A DNA stretch of 64,000 bases from CAWEDP01 sp963807925 (GTDB lineage Bacteria; Acidobacteriota; Vicinamibacteria; Vicinamibacterales; CAVVIG01): the NCBI GenBank assembly GCA_963807925.1, contig CAWEDP010000002.1:2790001-2854000 (forward strand), given 5' to 3'. Below, in pieces: positions 43,592 through 52,622 of the stretch. The stretch's first letter is position 1; every line of letters starts with the position of its first letter. The notes beneath the pieces were generated by a model. That model made no database searches, was not told the origin of the DNA, and saw only the letters and a program-made list of their open reading frames with translations. A program made the position numbers and the translations under genes.

Positions 43592-46500
43592 CTAGAAATC
43601 GAAGGTCAGCGACACCTTGGCCAGCCGCGGCGCGATGACCGCGTTTGGCGCGAGCCACGTCGCATACGCGAAGCTCGCCCCGCTGACCGTGGACTTGTTC
43701 GCGACGTTGTAGAGGTCGAGGCTGATGTTCGCCCGATACCGGTTGAACCGAAGAATCTTGCCGATTCGCAGATCGAGCTGGTTGATCCGATCGTAGTACG
43801 CGGTCTCGGGCGCAATCAGGTTGACGGTGGTCGTCCCGTTGGCCAGGGCGCCGAGCGGCAGATGGCCGAGCTGCGCCGCGATCTGGCTGTTGGGAACGGC
43901 ATAGGCCGCCGACAGCTCGATGCCCGGGATGTTCTGGTACGACGCACCCAGCAGCACGTCGACCTTCGGGACCGTGTAGGAACCGAGGAACTTCAACTGC
44001 GTCAGCCAGGCTTGTTCGACGTGACACGCATTGACAGAGGTCACGCCGACGCCGCCCAGCCCTCCGACGCCGCTCGTCGTCCCGAGAATGCTGTGCCCGC
44101 CGAAGTTTCCGGCGTTGGCCGGATCGACGATGTCGCAGTTGTCGGTCACCTGCTTCCCGGTGCTCGTGCCGCCCTGGAGGATGACCCCTCGTCCCAGGCG
44201 GGCGTTGAGGCTGATGTCGAACCCGTTCCAGTGGTCGATCACGTTGCTGCCCGGAAACAGCTGATCCGACAGCCCCGTGTAGGGCTGGGAACCTGCCGCA
44301 GCCGTCGGCTTGAGCACGTAGAAGCGGTTCGTATAGATGCTGCTCGGCAGCACGGCGCCGCCGGCCGACGCAGGCGGGGCCGGGATGCTCGACGGATCGA
44401 TCGAGAAGCTCTCGTAGTCGGACGCCGTGTGAGTCAGGTCGTCGGTCACGAGGAAGTTGCCGAACCAGCGGCGGAAGTATCCCCCGTAGAGCGAGACCCT
44501 CTTGGTCAACTCGCGCTGGCCGCTGACCGAGAACTCCCAGCTGAAGGGACGCACGCCCCAGCCGTAGCGGGATGCATCGTCGCCGGCGTTCTGCGTGCCC
44601 GGCGCGTTCTGGTACATCAGGGCGCCGGCGCCGGTCACCGCGCCACAGCTGTCGAGCTGCTGGTTGGCACCGGTCGCCGTCGGACTCTGGGCGGCAGGAT
44701 TGGTCAGATCGCAGTCCGGGATGAAGTTGCCGTTGGTATCGGCCCAGCTGCGCGTCGCGGTGAGGACGACGTTGAACGGCGTGAGCGCGACCAGCGGATT
44801 GCTGGCCACGAGCGACTCGCCGAGCACGTACTTGGCGACGTTCACCTTGACGGCGGTCCGGCCGTCACCAAATGGATCCCACGATGCCGCGATCTTCGGC
44901 GTGATGTCCCTCTGACGGACCGATTGGAACGTCGGGATGTCGTAGTTGCGGAGCGGCGTGACGATGGAGGGCGACAGGTGGAAGCCCGGGATGCTGGCGT
45001 TGAACCAGTCGAAGCGCACGCCCACGTTCAGGGTCAGCCGATCCATCGTCCACTTGTCCTGGGCGAACAGGCCGCCTTCGCCGTCGATGCTGCCGGTGGC
45101 AAAAGTCGGACACAGCTTGCTCGGATCGTAGGCGAGAGTCGGGGAGGTGACGCTGCCGTTGACCGTTCGCGGAAGCGGGTCCATACAGCCGTCGCTGCGC
45201 AGGCTGAGCGTGGTCGGCACCGGCTGACCCAGCCCACGGCCATTGGTCGCCAGCGTGCTGACCGAATAACTGTACGGCACCACCGAGCCGGTCCACGCGC
45301 CGCGCGAGGCCCACGAAAAGTCCAGGCCGGTCTTGAACGCGTGCGATCCCGTCACGTACGAGAACGCCACGTTGGTCCGGGTGTTCGGATTGTGGCTCGG
45401 CGTATAGGCGGCGCCGACACGGCCGTGATAGGTGGTGATCAGCTGGATGTAGCTCGGATCCAGCGACTGCGGGTTGTTGTCGCTCACGCCGATGGCCAGC
45501 GGATCGGCCAGGTTCGTCGGCGAGATCGACCCGCCCCAGGTCTCCTGGTGGTGCCAGATGCCGGCCTCGACGAGCATCTTGTTGGTCACCGGCGACGACC
45601 ACTGCAGCAACTGATCGGAGAACGGGAAGAAGTACGAATCGTTCAGCGACTCGGTCGACGTGGTCGACGTCGAGTTGCGGGACCGCCGCACCTTGTTGTT
45701 GTAGTACGCGCTGATCTTGTTCCTCGGCGTCACCTGCCACGACAGGCGCAGCGTCTGCTCCTTGAAATGGCCGCCGCCGCCGACCGACGTGTTGAGATCC
45801 TTCGTCAGGTCGGGGGAGTAGGTGAGCGTCTGGTTGTTGAACAGGTTGGTCGGCGTCTGCCCGACGATGAAGTGCTGGTTCGGGTAGTTCTGGGTGACGT
45901 AGTTCTCGGCGGCCGTCCAGCGCGCCGAGGCGAACCACCACAGCTTGTCCTTCATGATGGGGCCGCCGTAGCCCGGGTTGAAGTCGTACACGCTCTTGAG
46001 CGCGCCCGGCTGCGTCTTGAGGCCCCGGCACTGCAGGCTGTCGATGGGCGAGCAGCTCGGCGAGCCGACCGGCGAGCCGGTCGAGAAGTTCGACCCCTGC
46101 ATCGAGTTGTTCGCACCGCTGTAAAAGAGCAGCCCCTTGAAGGTGTTGCCGCCGTCGCGCGGGACGTAATTCAGGCGCACCCCGCCGGTCGCGAGCGACG
46201 CGTCGGCACCGGAGCTGTCCACCGACATCTCCTGCATGGCGGTGAAGCTGGGCGAGGAGCTCAGCGACTCGCCGAAGCGGATGACCGTCGCGGCCGAGAT
46301 GCCGGCAATCGTCTGGCGCTGCTCGCTGGCCTTGCCGCCGTGGATCGAAAGATCCGTGAACGTGTCGCCGGCCGTGCCGCCCACGTCCTGCAGGTTCGCC
46401 GAGTTCGCGTTGCCCGACAGCGTGCCGGTGCCGCTCGTCGCCCCGAGGATCATGCCGGGCTGGAGCGCCGCCAGGTTGATCCCGAGGCGGCCGGTCGGGA

Positions 46501-46936
46501 TGTTATCGATCACTTCCTTGGTCACGACCGTCTGGACCGAGGCGCTCTGCACGTCGACGATCGGCGTCTCGCCCGTCACGGTGATCGTTTCCGACAGCTG
46601 ACCGACCTTGAGATCCGCGTTGATCGACACGGTTTGCGTGCCCGAGACTTCCACGCCCTCGCGCTTGTAGGTGCTGAACCCCTGCAAGGTGAAGGTGACG
46701 GTGTACGTGCCTGGGAGCAGCTGAATGACTTTGTACTGCCCGGATCCATCGGTGACCGCCGCGCGCGTCTTCTCGATGAGAACGGGACTGGCAACCTCGA
46801 CCGTGACACCTGGAAGCACCGCGCCAGAGGTGTCTTTCACGACACCGGCGATCGACGCATTCTGGGCGCGCGCAGCCGCCGGGACCAGCAGCAGGCCGGT
46901 CGCGACAAACAGCACGAACCGTGTGAACCCACGCAT
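43592..46936 (-). CDS. TonB-dependent receptor with carboxypeptidase-regulatory N-terminus (SusC-like)
   Basis: This is an outer-membrane active-transport receptor of 1114 residues. A signal peptide (MRGFTRFVLFVATGLLLVPAAARAQ) is followed by a carboxypeptidase-regulatory-like domain (NASIAGVVKDTSGAVLPGVTV, LLPGTYTVTFTLQGFSTYKR), a TonB-box/plug region with the signature ETITVTGETPIVDV and a plug domain, then a long beta barrel ending SLTFDF with the terminal aromatic residue. The family is a major group in Acidobacteriota, and the substrate is unknown (often oligosaccharides or plant material). AAGGAGA lies about 8 nt before the ATG at 46936. A promoter with TTGACT lies at 47059-47087. A terminator hairpin follows. 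It is divergent from the alpha/beta hydrolase gene. Confidence 0.92.
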   Translation of the reverse strand: MRGFTRFVLFVATGLLLVPAAARAQNASIAGVVKDTSGAVLPGVTVEVASPVLIEKTRAAVTDGSGQYKVIQLLPGTYTVTFTLQGFSTYKREGVEVSGTQTVSINADLKVGQLSETITVTGETPIVDVQSASVQTVVTKEVIDNIPTGRLGINLAALQPGMILGATSGTGTLSGNANSANLQDVGGTAGDTFTDLSIHGGKASEQRQTIAGISAATVIRFGESLSSSPSFTAMQEMSVDSSGADASLATGGVRLNYVPRDGGNTFKGLLFYSGANNSMQGSNFSTGSPVGSPSCSPIDSLQCRGLKTQPGALKSVYDFNPGYGGPIMKDKLWWFASARWTAAENYVTQNYPNQHFIVGQTPTNLFNNQTLTYSPDLTKDLNTSVGGGGHFKEQTLRLSWQVTPRNKISAYYNNKVRRSRNSTSTTSTESLNDSYFFPFSDQLLQWSSPVTNKMLVEAGIWHHQETWGGSISPTNLADPLAIGVSDNNPQSLDPSYIQLITTYHGRVGAAYTPSHNPNTRTNVAFSYVTGSHAFKTGLDFSWASRGAWTGSVVPYSYSVSTLATNGRGLGQPVPTTLSLRSDGCMDPLPRTVNGSVTSPTLAYDPSKLCPTFATGSIDGEGGLFAQDKWTMDRLTLNVGVRFDWFNASIPGFHLSPSIVTPLRNYDIPTFQSVRQRDITPKIAASWDPFGDGRTAVKVNVAKYVLGESLVASNPLVALTPFNVVLTATRSWADTNGNFIPDCDLTNPAAQSPTATGANQQLDSCGAVTGAGALMYQNAPGTQNAGDDASRYGWGVRPFSWEFSVSGQRELTKRVSLYGGYFRRWFGNFLVTDDLTHTASDYESFSIDPSSIPAPPASAGGAVLPSSIYTNRFYVLKPTAAAGSQPYTGLSDQLFPGSNVIDHWNGFDISLNARLGRGVILQGGTSTGKQVTDNCDIVDPANAGNFGGHSILGTTSGVGGLGGVGVTSVNACHVEQAWLTQLKFLGSYTVPKVDVLLGASYQNIPGIELSAAYAVPNSQIAAQLGHLPLGALANGTTTVNLIAPETAYYDRINQLDLRIGKILRFNRYRANISLDLYNVANKSTVSGASFAYATWLAPNAVIAPRLAKVSLTFDF

Positions 46937-47058
46937 AGGTACGTCTCCTTCTCTTGTCCGAAATCTCTCCGCTCGCGCTTTCGAACGGCCGCCCTCGTCC
47001 GCCCGGCAAGCTGCCGCCCGAGCGCGTCTCGAAGGCCAAAGCCCGGCCGACGTCCGGC

Positions 47059-47087
47059 GTTTTAACTCCGCCATGACGGCAAGTCAA
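47059..47087 (-). promoter_or_regulatory. Predicted promoter of the first TonB receptor gene
   Basis: On the minus strand, -35 TTGACT (47082-47087), 17 bp spacer, -10 TAAAAC (47059-47064), about 120 nt before the ATG at 46936. The 303-bp divergent intergenic region (46937-47239) is AT-richer than its flanks from about 47090 to 47180, where control of both genes could lie. No further motif was recognised. Confidence 0.5.
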
Positions 47088-47239
47088 CGGGAATGTCGAG
47101 CTAAAAACGCGCAAAATATGGCGATGCAGGATCGAACCCAAACAATTGGATTCGCGAGATTTACCTCCGCCACCGATACCTGAAAACTGGTAGGCTCCGG
47201 CGCGTTGACACCGGGCCTCCGTCCGCCAAGGATAGGCGC

Positions 47240-48967
47240 ATGAAAAACATCACGGTTGCGATTGCGTCCGGCGCGGCGCTCCTGGCCTCTCTCGTCGGGC
47301 ACGCCGTCCGCGCAGACGGCGTGCCGGGCACCCTGCAGCCCCCGTCCACGGCGGCGTCGGTCGTCGGACCGGTCGGTCGCACCACGGCGCTCCGCGACCC
47401 GGCGCACGGGTATCCGTTCAATGCGACGCCGGCCGATCTCGCGAAACAGGGCTACGTGGAAGAAGAGTTCTTCATTCAGGGGCTGGCGAACCGCTACACG
47501 ACCCCGGCCCTGGCGACCGGGGCGGTGACCGACGGCAATCATCCGTTCAAGACGCGGCTCGTGGTCAGACGCCCCATCTCGCGATCGAAGTTCAACGGCA
47601 CCGCGATCATCGAGTGGACCAACGTCTCGCAAGGGCACGACAACGAGGTGGACTGGTTCCAGTCGGGCGCGCATCTGGTGCGCGCCGGCTACGCGTGGAT
47701 CGGCGTGTCGGCGCAGCGCGTCGGCGTCGATGCGCTCAAGCAGTGGAGTCCGTCGCGGTACGGCACGCTCGACGTGAGCGAGGGCGGCGCGATCACCAAC
47801 GATGCGCTGTCGTACGACATCTTCACCGCGGCCGCCCGGGCCGTCAAAGGCGCGACCACGCCTGGCGTGATGGGTGGACTCAGAGTCGAACGGCTCATCG
47901 CGACCGGACACTCCCAGTCCGCGGGGCGTTTGTACACCTACTTCACCTCGGTGCACCCGCTCGCGCCGATCTTCGACGGCGTCGTGCTGCACGGCGGCGG
48001 CGGGATTCTGCGGCCCGACCTCGAGGTCAAAGTGTGGAAGTTCCTGTCCGAGACCGATGTCAGCGGCCAGACGCGGCAGCCGGACACCGACCGTCTGCGC
48101 ACGTGGGAGGTTGCCGGCACTTCGCACCTGGACGCCCAGTTGTCGCGCGGGCTCGGATCGGTCGGCCTGCTGGCGGCGGGCGGCGCGCCGGTCGACGGGT
48201 TGCCGAAGGGTCCCACGATCAGCGGCGGCTCCTCCCCGGGCTCGGGGCAGGCGGCGGGCGTCGGCAGTTTCCAGCGGATCTCGAACCAGCCGAACGATGG
48301 CTGCGCGAAGCCGATCTTCAGCCGCGTGCCGTCCTATTACGTGCAGAACGCGCTGTACGATCACCTGGCGCGGTGGATCAAGGACGGCACGCCGCCGCCG
48401 ACCGCGCCGCCGATCGAGATGCGGGACGCGCGACCGGGCGAGGTGGTCGTGTCCTCATTCGGTCCGCCCGGCCGCGGCCCTGGCGGTGCGCCACCGACCG
48501 GACGCAGGGCAGAGGCGGCCGCCACGGCGCCCGGACGCCGCGGTGGGGACGGCGCCGAAGCGCCGCCGGCTGGGGGACGCCGCGGCGGCGCGGCAGGCGG
48601 ACGGCGCGGCGGTCCGCCACCGATTGTTCGCGTCATCGCTCGCGACGAAGCGGGCAACGCGCTTGGCGGCGTCCGCCTGTCGCAGCATGCCGTTCCGACA
48701 GCCGTCAACACCGGCGTCAATACGGCCCTGTCGGGTGCAGAGCCGTCCGGCGGGACGTCGGGCAACGGCGGCATGTTCTGCGGTCTGCTCGGTTCGCACG
48801 AGCCGTTCGACGCGGCACGTCTTGCGATGCTCTATCCCACCCACGACGCCTACGTCGCGAAGGTGAAAGAAGTCACCGAGAAGAATCTGAAGTGGGGCTA
48901 CATTCTCAAAGCGGATGCAGATGCGACCGTCGCCGAGGCCAGGAACTCCAGCATCGGCAGGCGATGA
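47240..48967 (+). CDS. Exported alpha/beta hydrolase domain protein
   Basis: This is a 575-residue exported protein with signal peptide MKNITVAIASGAALLASLVGHAVRA. The chain matches the alpha/beta hydrolase domain family I know as ABhydrolase_10: YVEEEFFIQGLANRYT, HNEVDWF-like DNEVDWFQSGAHLVRAGYAW, and the nucleophile elbow GHSQSAG near residue 222. Family members are large secreted hydrolases of unknown substrate. A Gly/Arg/Pro/Ala-rich insert covers about residues 407-460. AAGGA lies 9 nt before the ATG. It is divergent from the TonB receptor gene, which suggests a shared nutrient locus. Confidence 0.82.
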   Translation: MKNITVAIASGAALLASLVGHAVRADGVPGTLQPPSTAASVVGPVGRTTALRDPAHGYPFNATPADLAKQGYVEEEFFIQGLANRYTTPALATGAVTDGNHPFKTRLVVRRPISRSKFNGTAIIEWTNVSQGHDNEVDWFQSGAHLVRAGYAWIGVSAQRVGVDALKQWSPSRYGTLDVSEGGAITNDALSYDIFTAAARAVKGATTPGVMGGLRVERLIATGHSQSAGRLYTYFTSVHPLAPIFDGVVLHGGGGILRPDLEVKVWKFLSETDVSGQTRQPDTDRLRTWEVAGTSHLDAQLSRGLGSVGLLAAGGAPVDGLPKGPTISGGSSPGSGQAAGVGSFQRISNQPNDGCAKPIFSRVPSYYVQNALYDHLARWIKDGTPPPTAPPIEMRDARPGEVVVSSFGPPGRGPGGAPPTGRRAEAAATAPGRRGGDGAEAPPAGGRRGGAAGGRRGGPPPIVRVIARDEAGNALGGVRLSQHAVPTAVNTGVNTALSGAEPSGGTSGNGGMFCGLLGSHEPFDAARLAMLYPTHDAYVAKVKEVTEKNLKWGYILKADADATVAEARNSSIGRR

Positions 48968-48989
48968 TCTCGACCAATTCGGCCGCCTC

Positions 48990-49068
48990 CGGCCTGAGCC
49001 GAACGTCAATCGGTAGTGTCCGGCTTGAGCCGAACACCAATCGGTAGTGTCCGGCTTCAGCCGGACCA
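48990..49068. repeat. 31-bp tandem repeat with palindromic core (REP-like)
   Basis: Two near-identical 31-bp units (48990-49020 and 49021-49051) and a partial third (49052-49068) lie between two plus-strand genes. The core of each unit is CCGGCTTGAGCCG-like followed by an A/C-rich part and CGGTAGTGTC. The third copy carries CCGGCTTCAGCCGG, an imperfect 14-bp palindrome with 6-bp arms. The organisation resembles repetitive extragenic palindromes. The minus strand contains a frame with VRLKPDTT, but this comes from the repeat and is not a gene. Confidence 0.7.
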
Positions 49069-49081
49069 TCCAGGAGCCCAC

Positions 49082-49726
49082 ATGCTGCGCATCGCCATGG
49101 TCATCGGCATTGCCGCCTCAACGGCGGCCTCGACGGCTGCCGCCCAACGCGTGTGGCAAACCGGCACGTGCGCCGACGTGTCGGTGAAGCGTCGCATGGT
49201 CGACTTCGGCCCCGGCGCCAGCGGCTTCGGCCGTCCGGGCTCGACGCCTCAGCTGCAGGCGATGGCCGACGTGCGTCGACTGGTGATCGACACCGACGCC
49301 ATGCGGTTCGAGGTCGAAGACACGGTGCCGGTCGGTCGCCCGTCCTTCGATCTGGAAATCGGCGGCCGGGTGACCTTCGCCGTCGAGAAGAAGTCGGTCT
49401 ACATCCGCATGGCGGATGCGAGCGAACGCAAGCTGCGGCTGATCAGGCAAACCGCGCGCCCGCGCGCCGAGCCGGCGCGCCCGGCGGCCTACTCGGGCAT
49501 CGGCGGCGGACACGTGGTGCGATCGACCGCCGACGCCGGACGCGTCGTGACGCTGGAAGACGGGTCGCGGTGGGAGATCCTGCCGCGCGATCGGTATCAG
49601 ACCGCCGAGTGGGAGCTCTCCGCCAACATCACCGTGCGGGTGCTGTCGCGCGAGGAAGACGGCTTCGGCTACGAGCTCATCAACACGAGCGCCGACGAAG
49701 GCGCGGTCGCCAGACCGTCTCGCTGA
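49082..49726 (+). CDS. Exported hypothetical protein
   Basis: This is a 214-residue protein with signal peptide MLRIAMVIGIAASTAASTAAA. The mature part has WQTGTCADVSVKRRMVDFGPG, a beta-rich centre (RRLVIDTDAMRFEVEDTVPV, LEIGGRVTFAVEKKSVYIRM) and a C-terminal domain with VVTLEDGSRWEILPRDRYQTAEW. That DGS.WEI...D.....W pattern resembles exported proteins with a C-terminal small beta domain, but no family is certain. The ATG at 49082 follows a CAGGAGCC that acts as a ribosome-binding site. It lies just beyond the tandem repeat. Function is unknown. Confidence 0.62.
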   Translation: MLRIAMVIGIAASTAASTAAAQRVWQTGTCADVSVKRRMVDFGPGASGFGRPGSTPQLQAMADVRRLVIDTDAMRFEVEDTVPVGRPSFDLEIGGRVTFAVEKKSVYIRMADASERKLRLIRQTARPRAEPARPAAYSGIGGGHVVRSTADAGRVVTLEDGSRWEILPRDRYQTAEWELSANITVRVLSREEDGFGYELINTSADEGAVARPSR

Positions 49727-49767
49727 GACCAAGACGACCCCGGCCGTTCACAGACGCGTCGCCCGAT

Positions 49768-49795
49768 TGACGGACGCGTCCATTTCACCTACCGT
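49768..49795 (+). promoter_or_regulatory. Predicted promoter of padR
   Basis: -35 TTGACG (49768-49773), 16-bp spacer, -10 TACCGT (49790-49795), and 9 nt to the ATG at 49805. A very short leader is implied. Confidence 0.45.
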
Positions 49796-49804
49796 GTCGG
49801 ACAA

Positions 49805-50161
49805 ATGCCGACGGCCGAGTCGCTGGGACACTTCGAGCAGCTGGTCCTCACCGCCGTCCTCGCGCTCGAAGACGACGGGTACGGCGTGACGATCCATCAG
49901 AGGGTGAACGATCTCGCGTCGCCGAGAAGGATCGGCCTGGGCGCGGTGTACGTGACGCTCGACCGGCTCGAAGACAAAGGCCTCGTCCGGTCGTGGCTCT
50001 CGGAGCCGACGCCCGCGCGTGGAGGACGGGCGAGGCGGCACTATCGTCTCGAGGCGGCGGGCCGGCGCGCCCTCCACGATTCGCTCGCCGCCGCCCGGCG
50101 CATGTACGACGTGATCGCGAACGCACGGGGAACACGATGGAAACCGGTCCGCCAAAACTGA
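49805..50161 (+). CDS. PadR-family transcriptional regulator
   Basis: This is a 118-residue winged-helix DNA-binding protein, predicted dimeric. The PadR pattern is clear: LGHFEQLVLTAVLALEDDGYGVTIHQ (helix and the YG-V turn), RIGLGAVYVTLDRLEDKGLV (recognition helix and G-V-Y-TL-RLE-KG) and the wing RRHYRLEAAGRRAL. The ATG at 49805 is preceded by a promoter-like pair. Its 3' end overlaps the next membrane protein gene by 25 nt; PadR genes in Acidobacteriota typically precede genes of this membrane-protein or permease type, so it probably regulates its own operon. Confidence 0.9.
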   Translation: MPTAESLGHFEQLVLTAVLALEDDGYGVTIHQRVNDLASPRRIGLGAVYVTLDRLEDKGLVRSWLSEPTPARGGRARRHYRLEAAGRRALHDSLAAARRMYDVIANARGTRWKPVRQN

Positions 50162-51018
50162 TCGAAGCGATCGTCGGACGGCTGATCCCCTCGGCGTCGC
50201 GCGAGGCGATCGTCGGCGATCTCCGCGAACGCTACGCGTCGCTCCCCGCGTATCTGCGCGATGCGTCCGGCGCCGTACCGGCGGTCCTGTGGGGCCGGAT
50301 CCGCCGCACCGCCGACCGCCTGCTCGTGGCCGCCGAGGCATACACGCTCTTTCTCGTCTTCAGGCCGCAACGGTTCCAGCCCGACGCGACCGGCGGCCTG
50401 CGGATCGCCGGCCCGATCGCGACAGCGCTGGCCGTTTTCGCCCTGCTCGATGCCTACCGCGCACCGGAGCCGCGGGCCGATCGCAATCCGACCCGATCGT
50501 CGAGCGCCGCGTTCGATGCCTCGCTGATGCGCGGGGTCACGGCGTCCGCCCTGGCGATGATCGCGGTGTGCGCGTGCGAGGCGATGCTGTCGGTCGGTCT
50601 CGGCGCGTTGGCGCTCCCTCGCCCCGACCTGGCGACCGGTGTCCTCGGCGGCTTTCTGATGCTCCTGCCTCTCCGCGTCGCCTGGGATCAGGTGTTCACG
50701 CACGAGGGCTACGGCCGGATCGTCCTGCCGGGCGGATGGGATCACGCGCTGCCGCTCGACCGGCGCCGTCGCCTGCTCGAGAGGCGACGGAGGATTCTGC
50801 GGAGAAGCTGGCTGTGGTACATGGCGTTTCTGGTGCCGGTCAAGCTGTTCGGCGTCATCCCGCGAGAGCTCCGGCCAGACGTGACGCCGTGGCCCATCGT
50901 CGTCGAGGCGGTCTCCACGCTCGCCGCAATTCTGATTCTCAGGAGTCTCGCGAGCCGGCTGGCCGGGCGCGTGCAATGTGAACTCGCCCGCCTGGACGAG
51001 CCCGATCCCCCGGCCTGA
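50137..51018 (+). CDS. Multi-helix membrane protein encoded with PadR
   Basis: This is a 293-residue protein with a short Leu/Arg-rich N-terminus (LIEAIVGRLIPSASREAIVGDLRERYASL) that looks like the start of the permease-prefix domain often found beside PadR regulators. Four hydrophobic segments follow: around residues 75-95 (IATALAVFALLDAY), 120-165 (two, with ALAMIAVCACEAML and GVLGGFLMLLPLRVAW), about 225-245 and 250-270. The exact topology is uncertain. The ATG at 50137 lies within padR, 25 nt before its stop. Function is unknown. Confidence 0.65.
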   Translation: METGPPKLIEAIVGRLIPSASREAIVGDLRERYASLPAYLRDASGAVPAVLWGRIRRTADRLLVAAEAYTLFLVFRPQRFQPDATGGLRIAGPIATALAVFALLDAYRAPEPRADRNPTRSSSAAFDASLMRGVTASALAMIAVCACEAMLSVGLGALALPRPDLATGVLGGFLMLLPLRVAWDQVFTHEGYGRIVLPGGWDHALPLDRRRRLLERRRRILRRSWLWYMAFLVPVKLFGVIPRELRPDVTPWPIVVEAVSTLAAILILRSLASRLAGRVQCELARLDEPDPPA

Positions 51019-51215
51019 TCGCGTCCGCTTCGTCCGTTCGATCGACAGTCGAGGAGCGGGCGAGCGGCTGCGCCACACACTGAATCGACTGCGACGCTGG
51101 TCCGGCGGGCGCGCGCGTCGGGCTCCCGGGCGCATACGACGCGGTGGGTTTATGTCAGACTCTTTTCGCGTGCGACGGCCGTTCGACGCGACGTCCGCCT
51201 GGAACCCGAGCTCCC

Positions 51216-52622
51216 ATGTTCGCTGCTGCCCAACGCGACGCGACGTTTGACGTGGCCGTCATCGGCGGCGGCAACGCGGGCCTGTGCGCGGCGCTGGCGG
51301 CCGCGGAGGCCGGGGCGCGGGTGATCGTGCTGGAACGCGCGCCGCGGGTGTTCCGCGGCGGGAACAGCCGGCACACGCGCAACCTCCGCTGCATGCACGA
51401 CGCGCCGACCGACGTCCTCACCGACGTCTATTCCGAGGAGGAGTACGTCGGCGACCTGCTCCGCGTCACCGGCGGGCAGACCAACGAGCCGCTCGCGCGC
51501 ATGGTCGTGCGGGCGTCGGCCGACTGCCCTGCCTGGATACGGCGCTTCGGGGCGCGCCTGCAGCCCTCGCTGCGCGGCACGCTGCATCTGGGACGCACCA
51601 ACGCGTTCTTTCTGGGCGGCGGCAAGGCGCTCCTGAACAGCTATTACGCCGCGGCCGAGCGGCGCGGCGTGGTCGTCCGCTACGACGCCGAGGTGGTCGC
51701 GCTCGACGTCGAGGACGGAACGTTCCGCTCGGCGGAGGTGAGGACCGGCGGCTGCGACTCGACGGTGCGCGCCGAAACGGTCGTGCTGGCCGCGGGCGGC
51801 TTCGAGTCGAATCTCGAGTGGCTGCACGAGATCTGGGGCGAGGCGGCGAACAACTTCATCATCCGGGGCACCCCTTACAACACCGGCACCGTGCTGAAGC
51901 GGATGCTGGCGTGCGGCGCCGCGCCGGTCGGCGATCCGGCGCAATGTCACGCGGTCGCCGTCGACGCCCGCGCGCCGAAGTTCGACGGCGGCATCGTCAC
52001 CCGTCTCGACTCGGTGCCGCTCGGGATCGTCGTCAACTGCCGCGGCGAACGGTTTTACGACGAAGGCGAGGACTTCTGGCCCACGCGCTATGCGATCTGG
52101 GGCCGGCTGATCGCGCAGCAGCCGGATCAGATCGCCTTTTCGATCGTGGACGCGAAAGCGGTCGGCCGCTTCATGCCGTCGGTGTTTCCGCCGCTCGTCG
52201 CCGATGCGATCCCCGCGCTGGCCGCTCAGCTCGGCGTGCCGGCCGAGCGACTGGAGGCGACGGTCGCAACGTTCAACGGTGCGGTCCGCGCCGGCGTCTT
52301 CGATCACCGCGTGCTGGACGGCTGCCGGACCGAGGGTCTGTCGCCGGACAAGACCCACTGGGCGCAGCCGATCGACACGCCGCCCTTCTGGGGGTACCCG
52401 CTGCGGCCCGGCATCACCTTCACGTATCTGGGCCTGAAGGTGGACGCGCGGGCGCGGGTGCTCATGCACGACGGCCGGCCGGCGGCGAACGTCTTCGCGG
52501 CCGGCGAAATCATGGCGGGCAACATTCTCGGCCAGGGCTACGTCGGGGGCGTCGGCATGACCATCGGCACGGTGTTCGGTCGAATCGCCGGCAGCGAGGC
52601 GGCATCGCATGTGGCGCGCTGA
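51216..52622 (+). CDS. tcuA: FAD-dependent tricarballylate dehydrogenase-like
   Basis: TcuA oxidises tricarballylate to cis-aconitate in Salmonella. The 468-residue protein has the FAD-binding GxGxxG start FDVAVIGGGNAGLCAALAAA, a second fumarate-reductase-like region RGGNSRHTRNLRCMHD, and the C-terminal FAD loop AAGEIMAGNILGQGYVGG. It matches the TcuA subgroup of the flavoprotein dehydrogenases. The ATG at 51216 is chosen because the FAD motif begins at residue 11. Its TGA overlaps the tcuB start by 14 nt. The order tcuA-tcuB-transporter is the classical tricarballylate layout. Confidence 0.85.
   Translation: MFAAAQRDATFDVAVIGGGNAGLCAALAAAEAGARVIVLERAPRVFRGGNSRHTRNLRCMHDAPTDVLTDVYSEEEYVGDLLRVTGGQTNEPLARMVVRASADCPAWIRRFGARLQPSLRGTLHLGRTNAFFLGGGKALLNSYYAAAERRGVVVRYDAEVVALDVEDGTFRSAEVRTGGCDSTVRAETVVLAAGGFESNLEWLHEIWGEAANNFIIRGTPYNTGTVLKRMLACGAAPVGDPAQCHAVAVDARAPKFDGGIVTRLDSVPLGIVVNCRGERFYDEGEDFWPTRYAIWGRLIAQQPDQIAFSIVDAKAVGRFMPSVFPPLVADAIPALAAQLGVPAERLEATVATFNGAVRAGVFDHRVLDGCRTEGLSPDKTHWAQPIDTPPFWGYPLRPGITFTYLGLKVDARARVLMHDGRPAANVFAAGEIMAGNILGQGYVGGVGMTIGTVFGRIAGSEAASHVAR

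Noticed and set aside
43862..47065. 1067-residue plus-strand open frame
   Set aside because: Antisense of the first TonB receptor gene; no domain, strongly biased composition.
48455..49081. Minus-strand frame with VRLKPDTT
   Set aside because: Its N-terminus is translation of the tandem repeat and the rest is antisense of the alpha/beta hydrolase gene.
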